From Gordonia sp. SL306 (GTDB lineage: Bacteria; Actinomycetota; Actinomycetes; Mycobacteriales; Mycobacteriaceae), in the NCBI RefSeq assembly GCF_026625785.1, contig NZ_CP113063.1:3348001-3412000 (forward strand): 64,000 nt of DNA. Direction: 5' to 3'. Under the pieces are notes generated by a model. That model was not told the origin of the DNA and ran no database searches. It saw only the letters and a program-made list of their open reading frames with translations. Below, piece by piece: positions 54,408-63,461 of the stretch. The position numbers were made by a program, and so were the translations under genes. Position 1 is the first letter of the stretch. Each line of letters opens with the position of its first letter.

Positions 54408-55258
54408 CCGCTCAACCTTGCTCCGCTTCCGACTCCCCAGAATGCCACGGTGAGAAGGAGATTGGCGACGATCATCACCGAGATGCTGGCTCGCATCGCA
54501 CGGCCGGACGCGGTGCCGACGCCCTGCGGGCCGCCGTGGGCATAAAAGCCGTAGTAGCACTGGATGGTGGTGGTGATGACCACGAAGATCACTGCCTTGA
54601 TCAACGAGTACATGATGTCGGTCGGGTTGAGGACCAGCTCGAAGTAGTGCTGATACGTACCGCCCGACAGGCCGCCGCTCAGTCCGACGACGAGTTGGAC
54701 GGACACGTAGTTGACCGCGAGACAGACCAGGTAGAGCGGGATGACGGCGACGATGGAGGCGAGCAGGCGGGTCGAGACGAGGTAGGGGATCGGCCGGATC
54801 GCGAGGGCCTCGAGCGCATCGATCTCCTCGGAGATGCGCATGGCCCCGAGTTGAGCGGTGAAACGACAGCCCGCCTGTGCGGCAAAGGCCAAGGACGCCA
54901 TGATCGGTGCGAGTTCGCGTGTGGTGGCGGTGGAGGCGACCATGCCGGTTGCCGGCTCCATGCCGAGCAGGTGCAGCGCGTTGTAGCCCTCGATGCCCAC
55001 GATCGCGCCGGCGGCGCCGCCGAGGACGATGATCACGCCCGCGGTTCCGCCGCCGACCACGATGGAGCCGTTGCCCCAGGTGACATCGGAGAGGATGCGC
55101 AGGCATTCCTTGCGGTAGTGGCGAACGGCGATCGGGATCGAGATGAGTGCGCGCCCCAGGAATGCGGCGAGGTGCCCGATGCGGAGGATGACGCTCCCGA
55201 CCGCGTCGGTTGCGCGTACGAGAGGGCGGAGCCCGGTCGGGTAGTACGTCGCCGCCAT
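54404..55258 (-). CDS. yrbEB: YrbE-family permease B of Mce transporter 2
   Basis: 284-aa MlaE-family permease; ATG at 55258 (TGATG with the yrbE A stop). Conserved TAQLGAMRISEEIDALEALAIRPIPYLVSTRLLA loop and hydrophobic helices. The long in-frame extension up to 56059 overlaps yrbE A and was rejected. Confidence 0.93.
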   Translation of the reverse strand: MAATYYPTGLRPLVRATDAVGSVILRIGHLAAFLGRALISIPIAVRHYRKECLRILSDVTWGNGSIVVGGGTAGVIIVLGGAAGAIVGIEGYNALHLLGMEPATGMVASTATTRELAPIMASLAFAAQAGCRFTAQLGAMRISEEIDALEALAIRPIPYLVSTRLLASIVAVIPLYLVCLAVNYVSVQLVVGLSGGLSGGTYQHYFELVLNPTDIMYSLIKAVIFVVITTTIQCYYGFYAHGGPQGVGTASGRAMRASISVMIVANLLLTVAFWGVGSGARLSG

Positions 55259-56229
55259 CAGAACCCCGTCCTCGGGAAGAGCAGTACGTACATCTGTGTG
55301 AAGCCGACGTTGACCAGCATGAGCAGGATGATGGAGGCGACCACCGTGGCGTTGACGGAGTTGGCGACGCCTGCGGGACCGCCACGGGTGGTCAGTCCTT
55401 TCTGGCAAGCCACGATCGCCACGATCGCACCGAACACAATGGATTTCACGATCGTCAGGTAGAAGTCGGAGAGCGTCGCGAACGAGGCGAAGGTGGTGAC
55501 GAACGTGCCCGGCGTCCCGTTCTGGACGAACGTGTTGAACAGGTAGCCGGACAGGAATCCGACGAAGCAGACGACTCCCGTCAGTGCGGTACTGACCAGG
55601 ATCGCCGCCGCCAATCGCGGGACGACCAGCCTGCGGATCACCGAGAGACCCATCACCTCCATGGCGTCGATCTCGTCGCGGATCTTTCGGGAACCGAGGT
55701 CGGCGCAGACGGCGGAGCCCGCCGCCGAGGCCATCAGGAGAGCCGAGACCATCGGCGCGCCCTGCCGGATCACGGCGAGACCGCTGGCCGCACCTGCGAG
55801 CGACGTCGCGCCGACCTGACCGGCCAGGAGCGCGAACTGGATGGACAAGGTCATGCCGATGGGAATGGCGACGAAAATCGTCGGCAGCGCAGAGGCCGAG
55901 GCCATGAAGGTCGACTGCCGGATGAACTCCTTGACCGGGAACCGGAGCGTCAGGAGATCGACGATGAGGTGCTGGACCGCGCGGATGCCCAGGACGAACT
56001 GGCCGCCAACGGTTTCCAGTGATGCCCGCGGGTGACGGTGCACATAACCGGCCATCCACGAAGTGATCTCGTCGGTCGCCCTTGGCGTCGTCTCGGGTGC
56101 CTGTGGATCCGGTGGTGGCGCGGACCGCGGTGACGAGTCGTCGACGCCACCGGCGGAGATCGGCCGGGTCGGCGCATCATCGTCCGCAGGGGCGGCGTGC
56201 GTCGTGATGTCGCTGTTGACGGTGGACAC
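55258..56229 (-). CDS. yrbEA: YrbE-family permease A of Mce transporter 2
   Basis: 323-aa MlaE-family permease, GTG at 56229 with AGAGGGGGGAAAC upstream. Conserved CADLGSRKIRDEIDAMEVMGL loop. It has about 55 extra N-terminal residues rich in Pro/Asp/Thr (ISAGGVDDSSPRSAPPPDPQ) that are absent from operon 1 and from typical members; a later start is possible but no better site is seen. First gene of a nine-gene mce operon; 115 bp from the SDR upstream. Confidence 0.92.
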   Translation of the reverse strand: MSTVNSDITTHAAPADDDAPTRPISAGGVDDSSPRSAPPPDPQAPETTPRATDEITSWMAGYVHRHPRASLETVGGQFVLGIRAVQHLIVDLLTLRFPVKEFIRQSTFMASASALPTIFVAIPIGMTLSIQFALLAGQVGATSLAGAASGLAVIRQGAPMVSALLMASAAGSAVCADLGSRKIRDEIDAMEVMGLSVIRRLVVPRLAAAILVSTALTGVVCFVGFLSGYLFNTFVQNGTPGTFVTTFASFATLSDFYLTIVKSIVFGAIVAIVACQKGLTTRGGPAGVANSVNATVVASIILLMLVNVGFTQMYVLLFPRTGF

Positions 56230-56297
56230 CGTTTCCCCCCTCTCGCGCCCGGTTCATCCTCGGCAGGCAGAGGCCAGACCACCGGCGGTGATGGTCA

Positions 56298-56311
56298 GGG
56301 GTGCGCACCCC
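56298..56311. promoter_or_regulatory. Perfect palindrome upstream of mce operon 2
   Basis: GGGGTGCGCACCCC is a perfect 14-bp palindrome 68 bp before yrbE A, in the 115-bp gap after the SDR. Candidate operator, or a GC hairpin ending the P450-SDR transcript. Confidence 0.45.
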
Positions 56312-56344
56312 GGGCTGAGGGTGCTCACTCGGGAAAGTCGAGCG

Positions 56345-57112
56345 TCAGATGTACCAGCCGCCGTTGACGCCGATGGCCTGTCCGGTGATGAAGCCGGCCT
56401 GATCCGAGCACAGGAACGCCGCGGCGGCCGCGACATCGCCGGGCAGTCCCGCGCGGCGCACGGGTGTCATGGCCGCGAGGTCCTCGATCGCGGGTACCAG
56501 GCCTGCCTCGACGGCCTTCTCGGCCATCGGCGTCGCGATGATCGACGGCGGGATCGTGTTGACGGTGATGCCATGCGGCGCGTACTCGAATGCCAGTGCC
56601 TTGGTCAGCCCGATGACGCCGCCCTTGGACGCCACGTAGTGGGCGCGCTCGGGAGCGCCGGACTGGGCGCTGGAGGACGAGATCGTCACGATGCGTCCCC
56701 ATTGGCCGGCCTGCATGTCGCCGATGACCGACTGTGTGCAGTTGAACGTGCCGGTCAGATTGACCGCGATGATGCGGTCCCACTCGTCCTGCGCGATCTC
56801 CGGGTAGGGCATCTGCGATTCGATGCCGGCGCTGGTCACCAGGATCTCGATGGGGCCGAACCTCTCCCGGACCACGCCCATGGCCTTCTCCACCGCGGTC
56901 CGATCGCTCACGTCCACGGCGTGGGCGATGGCCTCGGCACCAGTGGAGCGAAGGTCGGCAGCCACCTTCTCGGCGGCCTCGGCGTTCTGGTCGAGGACGC
57001 CGATGCGATGTCCGGCTGCCGCGAGATGCTCGGCGACGGACTGCCCGATCCCCGACCCTCCACCGGTGACGACGCTGGTGCGGATGGTGGCTGTCGCAGT
57101 GGTGGTCGTCAT
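56345..57112 (-). CDS. Short-chain dehydrogenase (FabG-like)
   Basis: 255-aa classical SDR. Cofactor motif TGGGSGIG (16-23), Asp41 after beta-2 favouring NAD(H), NAG-like TSAG (93-96), Ser near 147, Tyr159 and Lys163 (YVASK), C-terminal FITGQAIGVNGGWYI. ATG at 57112, nine bases after the P450 stop, so the two are coupled. Probably oxidises an alcohol made by the P450 or a CoA-ester; substrate unknown. Confidence 0.9.
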   Translation of the reverse strand: MTTTTATATIRTSVVTGGGSGIGQSVAEHLAAAGHRIGVLDQNAEAAEKVAADLRSTGAEAIAHAVDVSDRTAVEKAMGVVRERFGPIEILVTSAGIESQMPYPEIAQDEWDRIIAVNLTGTFNCTQSVIGDMQAGQWGRIVTISSSSAQSGAPERAHYVASKGGVIGLTKALAFEYAPHGITVNTIPPSIIATPMAEKAVEAGLVPAIEDLAAMTPVRRAGLPGDVAAAAAFLCSDQAGFITGQAIGVNGGWYI

Positions 57113-57121
57113 GTCTGCTCC

Positions 57122-58399
57122 TCAGGCCTTCGGGGTGAAATCGAGATGCAGGGTGGTGAGACCGCGCAGGATGTAGGTCGGTTCGAAGTCGTAATGGCGG
57201 TGGCCGTTGTGACCGTGGTGCTCCTCTGACACGCGGATGTCGGCCATGCGGGCCAGGAAGCGCTCGACGGTGACCCGGCCCTCGATGCGGGCGAGCGGGC
57301 TGCCCGGGCACGAATGGATCCCGCGGCCGAAGGTCAGGTGCTCACGCACATTGGTGCGCTCGAGATCGAAGGTGTTCGGATCCGGGAAATGGTCGGGGTC
57401 GCGATTGGCCGCGCCCGGACAGAACATCAGCGTCGTGCCGGCGGGCACGACTGTGTCGCCGACCGTGGTGGTCTTGCGCGCCACCCGGAAGCCGCTCTTC
57501 ACCGGGCTCTCGAGTCGCAGTGTCTCCTCGATGAAGATCGGGATCAGTTCCGGCTCGTCGCGCAGTCGCTGCTGGATGTCGGGTCGTTCACCGATCACCC
57601 GGAGCGCGGCGCTGATCAGCTTGGTCGTGGTCTCCTGGCCTGCGGCGAAGAGGAATGTCGCGGTCCGCACCACCTCGACGACCTCGGGTGTGCTGCCGTC
57701 CTTGTACTTCGATTCGGCCAGGGCGGTGAGGACGTCGCCGCGGGGCGTTGCGCGGCGGTCCTCGATGTACTTCGTGAACTTGTCGTCGAGCCACTGCAGC
57801 GGGTTGTCGGACATGACCTCCGAGTCCAGGGCGCCCGGCCGGGCGCCCTTACGCGGCGCGCCCAGAACGGTCCGGAACTCTTCGTGATCCTCTTCCGGAA
57901 CTCCGAGTAGATCGGCGATCACCAAGAGCGAGAACGGTTTTGCGAAGTCCGACATGAGTTCGCACTCACCGTTGGCCACGAACTCCTCGATGTACTCGTC
58001 GGCCAGCTTCCACATGAACTCCTCGTTCTCCTGGATACGCCGCGGCGTGAGGAGGCGGCTCAGCAGACTACGAGCACGGCTGTGGTCCGGGGGATCCATG
58101 GTCACCATGTGCTCATGCAGGGGCAATTCGTCGCGATGCTGGTCGATGAGCTCGCCGACGTCATCGCCCTCGGGCTCGAACGGCAGGCCCGGGAAGGGGC
58201 CGGTGGCGGCGAGGCAGGACGAGAACGTGGCGGGGTCCTTGAGGACGGTCACCGCCTCCGCGTGTCCGGTGATCGCGAGGACGCCGAAGTGTGGCTCCTT
58301 GGTCACGGGGCACTTGCTGCGCAGCTCGTCGAAGTAGGGGTATGGGTCGGGAACCAGGCTCTCGTCGGTGAAGTAATTCAGTTCGGTCAGATCGCTCAC
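57122..58399 (-). CDS. Cytochrome P450
   Basis: 425-aa soluble P450, GTG at 58399 with GGAGG six bases upstream (an ATG at 58420 lacks a site). I-helix oxygen-activation AGQETT (253-258), ExxR as ETLR (292-295), haem loop FGRGIHSCPGSPLAR with Cys364. The opening DPYPYFDELRSKCPV is typical. Ser and Pro flank the haem Cys, where most bacterial P450s have the pattern HxCxG(A/N); the Pro365 after the Cys is unusual. Divergent from a TetR regulator, followed by an SDR and mce operon 2. Confidence 0.94.
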   Translation of the reverse strand: MSDLTELNYFTDESLVPDPYPYFDELRSKCPVTKEPHFGVLAITGHAEAVTVLKDPATFSSCLAATGPFPGLPFEPEGDDVGELIDQHRDELPLHEHMVTMDPPDHSRARSLLSRLLTPRRIQENEEFMWKLADEYIEEFVANGECELMSDFAKPFSLLVIADLLGVPEEDHEEFRTVLGAPRKGARPGALDSEVMSDNPLQWLDDKFTKYIEDRRATPRGDVLTALAESKYKDGSTPEVVEVVRTATFLFAAGQETTTKLISAALRVIGERPDIQQRLRDEPELIPIFIEETLRLESPVKSGFRVARKTTTVGDTVVPAGTTLMFCPGAANRDPDHFPDPNTFDLERTNVREHLTFGRGIHSCPGSPLARIEGRVTVERFLARMADIRVSEEHHGHNGHRHYDFEPTYILRGLTTLHLDFTPKA

Positions 58400-58478
58400 C
58401 GGAAACCTCCTGTGCGGCAACTCTCGTCAGGGAGAGGGTGCGTAAGGGCTGTGTTGGCTGGGAACTCTGGGTAAAGAT

Positions 58479-58496
58479 GCTGAGCGAGTGCTCAGC
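58479..58496. promoter_or_regulatory. TetR-type operator candidate between P450 and tetR
   Basis: GCTGAGCGAGTGCTCAGC has perfect 7-bp arms (GCTGAGC/GCTCAGC) around GAGT, 79 bp upstream of the P450 start and 118 bp before tetR. A second weaker symmetry, GTAA-N6-TTAC, follows at about 58502-58515. Position and form suit autoregulation by the adjacent TetR. Confidence 0.6.
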
Positions 58497-58614
58497 GGGG
58501 TGTAATACTTGTTACCATGCTCCGATCAGTGAGGTCAAGATCACATTCTCAAAATGGACATATCCCGTTTCCGGTTTAGGGTGAGTTCGGGGCGCGACAG
58601 GAGAGGTGGAGAGT

Positions 58615-59232
58615 GTGACCGAGCGCAGATTCGGATCGGTGGAGGCCAAGAACAGGTCGATCCTGTTGGATGCGGCTGAGGTTCTCATGCTCGAAAGTGG
58701 CTATGCCGCAGTCACTTCACGGAAGGTCGCGCAGGCCGCCGGTCTGAAGCCGCAACTCGTGCACTACTACTTCCGCACGATGGACGAGCTGTTCCTGGAG
58801 ATGTTCCGGCGCCGGGCGGATCAGGGTCTGGAACAACAGCGGGCCCTGCTCGAGTCGCCGCAGCCGCTGTGGGCGCTGTGGCAGTTCAGCATCGACCCGT
58901 CGGTTTCCCAGTTCACGACCGAGCTCCTGGCGCTCGCCAATCACCGGAAGGAGCTCCGCACCGAGATCGCTCGCTACTCGGAACAACTCCGTGACCAGGC
59001 GCAGGAGGCGATCGCGAAGCTGTTACCCACGTACGGCGTGAGTTCGCGGGAGCTGCCGGCGGAGGTACTCATCGTGATCATCACGAGTGTGTCCCGGCTG
59101 GTCATGATGGAGAAGTGGCTGGGGTTCGAGAAGGGGCACCGTGAGACGTTCGAGTTCATCGAGCGGTACCTCCACAAGCTGGAGGGCGAGCCCCACCGTC
59201 ACCACGTCATCGCATCGATCGGTTATGGCTGA
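58615..59232 (+). CDS. TetR-family transcriptional regulator
   Basis: 205-aa regulator. HTH at about residues 16-60 (ILLDAAEVLMLESGYAAVTSRKVAQAAGLKPQLVHYYF); C-terminal ligand domain all-helical. GTG at 58615, about 8 bases after AGGAGAGG; GTG at 58606 is too close to that site. Divergent from the P450-SDR pair, which it probably represses. The 3' end overlaps the convergent eccA-like gene by 26 bp. Confidence 0.9.
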   Translation: MTERRFGSVEAKNRSILLDAAEVLMLESGYAAVTSRKVAQAAGLKPQLVHYYFRTMDELFLEMFRRRADQGLEQQRALLESPQPLWALWQFSIDPSVSQFTTELLALANHRKELRTEIARYSEQLRDQAQEAIAKLLPTYGVSSRELPAEVLIVIITSVSRLVMMEKWLGFEKGHRETFEFIERYLHKLEGEPHRHHVIASIGYG

Positions 59233-61003
59233 GCTGCAGACCCGACAGCACCCCCGACAGTGCGGTTCGGACGTCGGTCACCTCGACGCGCATCAGGTCG
59301 TCATGTGACAGGGACTCGAGATCGCCGAGAGCGGAGAGGCGGTACTCACGCTCCTCTTCGGCGGCCTCGATGATGTTGCGGATGAAGCGCCCGTTGCCTG
59401 CGATGTCGCTGGCCCGTCGCCGGGCCGGACCCTCGCCGCGTACATCGTGATAGAGCGGCGTACAGGCCAACTCGATCTCGGCGACCGCCTCGGGGGTGAG
59501 GAGCGAATCCCGTTTGCGCGCAATGAACTCACCGATCCGGGCCAGTTCTTCGGGAGTGTAGGAGTCGAATCGCACGCGGCGTGCGAAGCGGGACGCGAGG
59601 CCGTCGTTGGACGACAGGAAACGGTCGATCTCGGAGTCGTAGCCTGCGATGATCACCACCAGTCGGTCGCGGTCGTCCTCCATCCTGGCGAGCAGGGTGT
59701 CGACGGCCTCCTTGCCGAACGCATCGCCGCCCGACAGCCCCTGCTGGATCAGCGTGTATGCCTCGTCGATGAACAGCACGCCGTCCATCGCCGAGTCGAT
59801 GACCGCCGACGTCTTGGGTGCGGTCGACCCCAGGTGCTCGCCGACGAGGTCGCGACGTGTCGCCTCGATCACCCTGTCCGTCTTGATGAATCCGAGCCCG
59901 CAATAGATCTTGGCCACGATCCGCGCCACCGTCGTCTTGCCTGTTCCCGGTGGGCCGGTGAAGGCGAGATGCAGGCTCCGGGCCGAGGTGTTCAGTCCGC
60001 GATCGGCCCGGACCCTGGCCAGGGTCGCGGCCGATTGTAGTTTCGCCACTTGCTGTTTGACGGAATCCAGGCCGATCTGATCGCCGAGTTCACGCTGGGC
60101 GTCGTCGACCATCTCCGCCATCTCGGGCTGCCCGGTGGTATCCGAGACGAGGGTCTCGACCGGGTCGGTGACCGACCGGGGATCCCACGGATCGCGGCGT
60201 TCGCCGATCTCGTCGGGGGAGGTGATCACGAGGCGGAAGCTCGGCGATTTCAGTGCCTGGCCCGCGATGGAGTTCGGATTGCGCGCGTACGCCTGCTCGA
60301 ACAAAGCACGGGCCTTCTCCTCCTGCCCCTGCTCGCGCAGCGCCATGCCGTGGGCGACCATCGCCTCGGTGGCGAGCGTCGGGATGGGGCCGTCGACCGC
60401 GTTCTGCAGTCGTCGGATTCCCTCCCCGAACATGCCCATCTGGATGCACGCGGTGCCGGCCATGAAGTCGGCGGCGGCCTGGAGGAAGGTGTCGTTCCAT
60501 CGCTCCGAGCGGCGCAGTGCGGTCAACAGATCAGTCCAGCGCTGGGTCGACATGAACAGGGTTGCCTGCACGAACTCGACGATCGGCACGCGGTGGGCCG
60601 CCGGGATCTCGTCCAACACCTCCTGGGCCCCGGCGAAGTCCTTCCCGCGCGCCAACGACGACGCGTAGGCGGCGGTGGCCTCCGTGACACCGGAGAGGTG
60701 GTAACTGATGTCGCCCACCACCCAGCGCCCGGCCAGCGTGCCCTGCGGTAGCCCGAGACGCCGTTGTTCGAGGCCGATGGTGGCGCGATTGCGGTACAGG
60801 GCGAGCAGGATCTCGTCGGTGTCCTCACCACAGGCCAGCCGGCCCAGCCACGCGTCGCCCATCGTCGGGTCCCATTCGCTGGCGCGGGTGAAGGCCTTGG
60901 CGGCCTGCTGTGGATTGTTGATCGGTTCCTGACCCTCGACCGCGATGCCCAGCGACAACACGCCGAGTTCGAACAGTTGCCGCGCCTTGCGGACGTCTGC
61001 CAT
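59207..61003 (-). CDS. eccA: EccA-type AAA+ ATPase (type VII secretion-like, CbxX/CfqX family)
   Basis: 598-aa ATPase. N-terminal TPR-like helical domain (about 1-260, [19 protein letters not shown]...) and C-terminal AAA+ domain: Walker [10 protein letters not shown] (350-358), Walker B VLFIDEAY (409-416), sensor-1 [13 protein letters not shown], Arg-finger region [20 protein letters not shown]. This two-part layout and length match EccA of ESX systems. No other ESX gene (EccB-E, EsxA/B, PE/PPE, mycosin) is present here. ATG at 61003; a start at 61096 is unsupported. Confidence 0.88.
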   Translation of the reverse strand: MADVRKARQLFELGVLSLGIAVEGQEPINNPQQAAKAFTRASEWDPTMGDAWLGRLACGEDTDEILLALYRNRATIGLEQRRLGLPQGTLAGRWVVGDISYHLSGVTEATAAYASSLARGKDFAGAQEVLDEIPAAHRVPIVEFVQATLFMSTQRWTDLLTALRRSERWNDTFLQAAADFMAGTACIQMGMFGEGIRRLQNAVDGPIPTLATEAMVAHGMALREQGQEEKARALFEQAYARNPNSIAGQALKSPSFRLVITSPDEIGERRDPWDPRSVTDPVETLVSDTTGQPEMAEMVDDAQRELGDQIGLDSVKQQVAKLQSAATLARVRADRGLNTSARSLHLAFTGPPGTGKTTVARIVAKIYCGLGFIKTDRVIEATRRDLVGEHLGSTAPKTSAVIDSAMDGVLFIDEAYTLIQQGLSGGDAFGKEAVDTLLARMEDDRDRLVVIIAGYDSEIDRFLSSNDGLASRFARRVRFDSYTPEELARIGEFIARKRDSLLTPEAVAEIELACTPLYHDVRGEGPARRRASDIAGNGRFIRNIIEAAEEEREYRLSALGDLESLSHDDLMRVEVTDVRTALSGVLSGLQLSHNRSMR

Positions 61004-61126
61004 CTCAGGCCCCCCAGGTACATGCCTCGTGCAGGCCGTCGTCGACGTCGTCGACCTGTCCGTGTCCGAAGTCAGCCTAGCGTTGGCATGGGTCACGCCA
61101 CCACGCGCCCGCGATGGTGCCTCACC

Positions 61127-61132
61127 TACACT
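61127..61132 (+). promoter_or_regulatory. -10 element for a leaderless purL transcript
   Basis: TACACT (TAnnnT) ends 7 bases before the purL GTG, the spacing expected if the transcript starts at the initiation codon. No Shine-Dalgarno precedes the GTG. Confidence 0.45.
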
Positions 61133-61139
61133 GGCTAGA

Positions 61140-63431
61140 GTGAATGCGCAGGTGGATACCGTCTCAGCCGCTGCAGGCAGCCCAGATCAACCCCAACCGT
61201 TCCGCGAACTCGGCCTCAAGGACGACGAGTACGCCCGGATCCGCGAGATCCTGGGCCGTCGGCCGACAGATGCGGAGCTCGCGATGTACTCGGTCATGTG
61301 GTCCGAGCACTGCAGCTATAAGTCCTCGAAGGTGCATCTGCGCTACTTCGGGGAGACCACCACCGACGAGATGCGGGCCGGCATGCTGGCCGGCATCGGT
61401 GAGAACGCGGGTGTCGTCGACGTCGGGGACGGCTGGGCGGTGACCTTCAAGGTCGAATCGCACAACCATCCGAGCTACGTCGAGCCCTACCAGGGCGCGG
61501 CAACCGGTGTCGGCGGCATCGTGCGCGACATCATGGCGATGGGCGCACGTCCGATCGCGGTCATGGACCAGCTCCGCTTCGGTCCGGCCGACGCGCCCGA
61601 CACCCGTCGTGTCGTGGACGGCGTGGTCCGCGGCGTCGGCGGCTACGGGAACTCCCTCGGACTGCCCAACGTCGGCGGCGAAACCGTTTTCGACGCCAGC
61701 TATGCCGGTAATCCGCTGGTCAACGCTCTCTGCGCGGGCGTGCTGCGCACCGAGGACCTGCATCTCGCCTTCGCGTCGGGAGCGGGCAACAAGATCATCC
61801 TGTTCGGTGCGCGCACCGGGCTCGACGGCATCGGTGGAGTCTCGGTGCTCGCGTCGGAGACCTTCGACGACCACGGCGAAGGCCAGTCGGGTCCCAATCG
61901 GAAGAAGCTGCCGAGCGTGCAGGTCGGCGACCCGTTCACCGAGAAGGTGCTCATCGAGTGCTGCCTCGAGCTCTATCACGCCGGTCTCGTCGTCGGCATC
62001 CAGGATCTCGGTGGCGCCGGACTGTCCTGCGCGACCTCCGAACTCGCTGCCGCGGGCGACGGCGGCATGCACATCGATCTGGAGAAGGTGCCGATGCGCG
62101 CCGAGGGCATGACCCCGGCGGAGGTGCTCTCCAGCGAGTCGCAGGAACGCATGTGCGCCGTGGTCACCCCCGACAACGTGGACGCGTTTCTCGAGGTCTG
62201 CAAGAAGTGGGACGTGTTGGCCACCGTGATCGGTGAGGTCACCGACGGGGAACACCTGCAGATCACCTGGCACGGCGAGACCGTCGTCGACGTCCCGCCG
62301 CGCACCGTCGCCCACGACGGTCCGGTCTACGAGCGACCGGTCGCTCGACCCGAGTGGCAGGACGGGGTCATCGAGTCGACGACCGCACACCTGGCGCGTC
62401 CGGACACCGCGGAGAAACTGCGCGCGACCACCCTGCAGATGCTCGGCTCGCCCGCCCTGTGCAGCCGCAAATTCATCACCGAGCAGTACGACCGGTACGT
62501 CCGCGGCAACACCGTGCTCGCCGAGAACGCCGACTCCGGCATGATCCGGATCGACGAGAGCTCGGGCCGCGGCATCGCGCTGGCCACCGACGCGTCGGGT
62601 CGCTACACCTTCCTCGATCCCTACCGCGGTGCGCAGCTCGCGCTGGCCGAGGCGTACCGGAACGTCGCGGTGTCTGGTGCGGCACCCAAGGCGGTGACGA
62701 ACTGTCTGAACTTCGGCTCTCCCGAGGACCCTGCGGTGATGTGGCAGTTCCAGCAGGCCGTGCGCGGGCTCGCCGACGGCTGCGCCCAGCTGGGCATCCC
62801 GGTGACGGGCGGCAACGTGAGCTTCTACAACCAGACCGGCTCGACCCCGATCCTGCCCACGCCGGTGGTCGGTGTGCTGGGTGTGATCGACGATGTGCAT
62901 CGCCGCATCCCCACCGGTTTCGGTACCGAGCCCGGGGAGACCCTGATCCTGCTCGGATCGACCCTCGACGAGTTCGACGGCTCGATCTGGGCGCAGGTCG
63001 CCCACGACCATCTCGGCGGTGTGCCGCCGCAGGTCGACCTCGAACGCGAGCGGTTGCTGGCCGACATCCTGATGGCGGCCTCACGCGACGGTCTCGTGTC
63101 CGCCGCGCACGACCTGTCCGAGGGCGGACTCATCCAGGCGGTCGTCGAGTCTGCGCTCGCCGGCGAGACCGGTTGTCGCATCCTGCTTCCCGAGGGTGCC
63201 GATCCGTTCGTGTGGCTGTTCTCCGAGTCGGCGGGTCGAGCAGTCGTCGCGGTGCCGCGCACCGAGGAGTCACGCTTCACCTCGATGCTCGACGCACGCG
63301 GGATGCCGTGGGCCCGGGTCGGCGTGGTCGATCAGGGCAGCGACGCGGTGTCGGTGCAGGATCAATTCGAGATCCCGCTCACCGAACTGCGCGAGGTCTA
63401 CGAGGGCACGCTGCCGACGTTGTTCGGCTGA
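61140..63431 (+). CDS. purL: Phosphoribosylformylglycinamidine synthase subunit PurL
   Basis: 763-aa small-type PurL, catalysing FGAR to FGAM with PurQ and PurS in purine synthesis. GTG at 61140. Conserved: [73 protein letters not shown], and second-half equivalents [25 protein letters not shown] and [14 protein letters not shown]. Length is normal. The long in-frame upstream extension over eccA was rejected. purQ/purS are not in the window. Confidence 0.96.
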   Translation: MNAQVDTVSAAAGSPDQPQPFRELGLKDDEYARIREILGRRPTDAELAMYSVMWSEHCSYKSSKVHLRYFGETTTDEMRAGMLAGIGENAGVVDVGDGWAVTFKVESHNHPSYVEPYQGAATGVGGIVRDIMAMGARPIAVMDQLRFGPADAPDTRRVVDGVVRGVGGYGNSLGLPNVGGETVFDASYAGNPLVNALCAGVLRTEDLHLAFASGAGNKIILFGARTGLDGIGGVSVLASETFDDHGEGQSGPNRKKLPSVQVGDPFTEKVLIECCLELYHAGLVVGIQDLGGAGLSCATSELAAAGDGGMHIDLEKVPMRAEGMTPAEVLSSESQERMCAVVTPDNVDAFLEVCKKWDVLATVIGEVTDGEHLQITWHGETVVDVPPRTVAHDGPVYERPVARPEWQDGVIESTTAHLARPDTAEKLRATTLQMLGSPALCSRKFITEQYDRYVRGNTVLAENADSGMIRIDESSGRGIALATDASGRYTFLDPYRGAQLALAEAYRNVAVSGAAPKAVTNCLNFGSPEDPAVMWQFQQAVRGLADGCAQLGIPVTGGNVSFYNQTGSTPILPTPVVGVLGVIDDVHRRIPTGFGTEPGETLILLGSTLDEFDGSIWAQVAHDHLGGVPPQVDLERERLLADILMAASRDGLVSAAHDLSEGGLIQAVVESALAGETGCRILLPEGADPFVWLFSESAGRAVVAVPRTEESRFTSMLDARGMPWARVGVVDQGSDAVSVQDQFEIPLTELREVYEGTLPTLFG

Positions 63432-63437
63432 CGCTTC

Positions 63438-63460
63438 CGGCCGGGGTACGCTCGGCCGGG
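63438..63460. terminator. Hairpin between purL and convergent SMP-30 gene
   Basis: CCGGCCG/CGGCCGG stem (63438-63444, 63454-63460) with a 9-nt loop, directly between the two convergent stops. Confidence 0.6.
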
Positions 63461-63461
63461 T

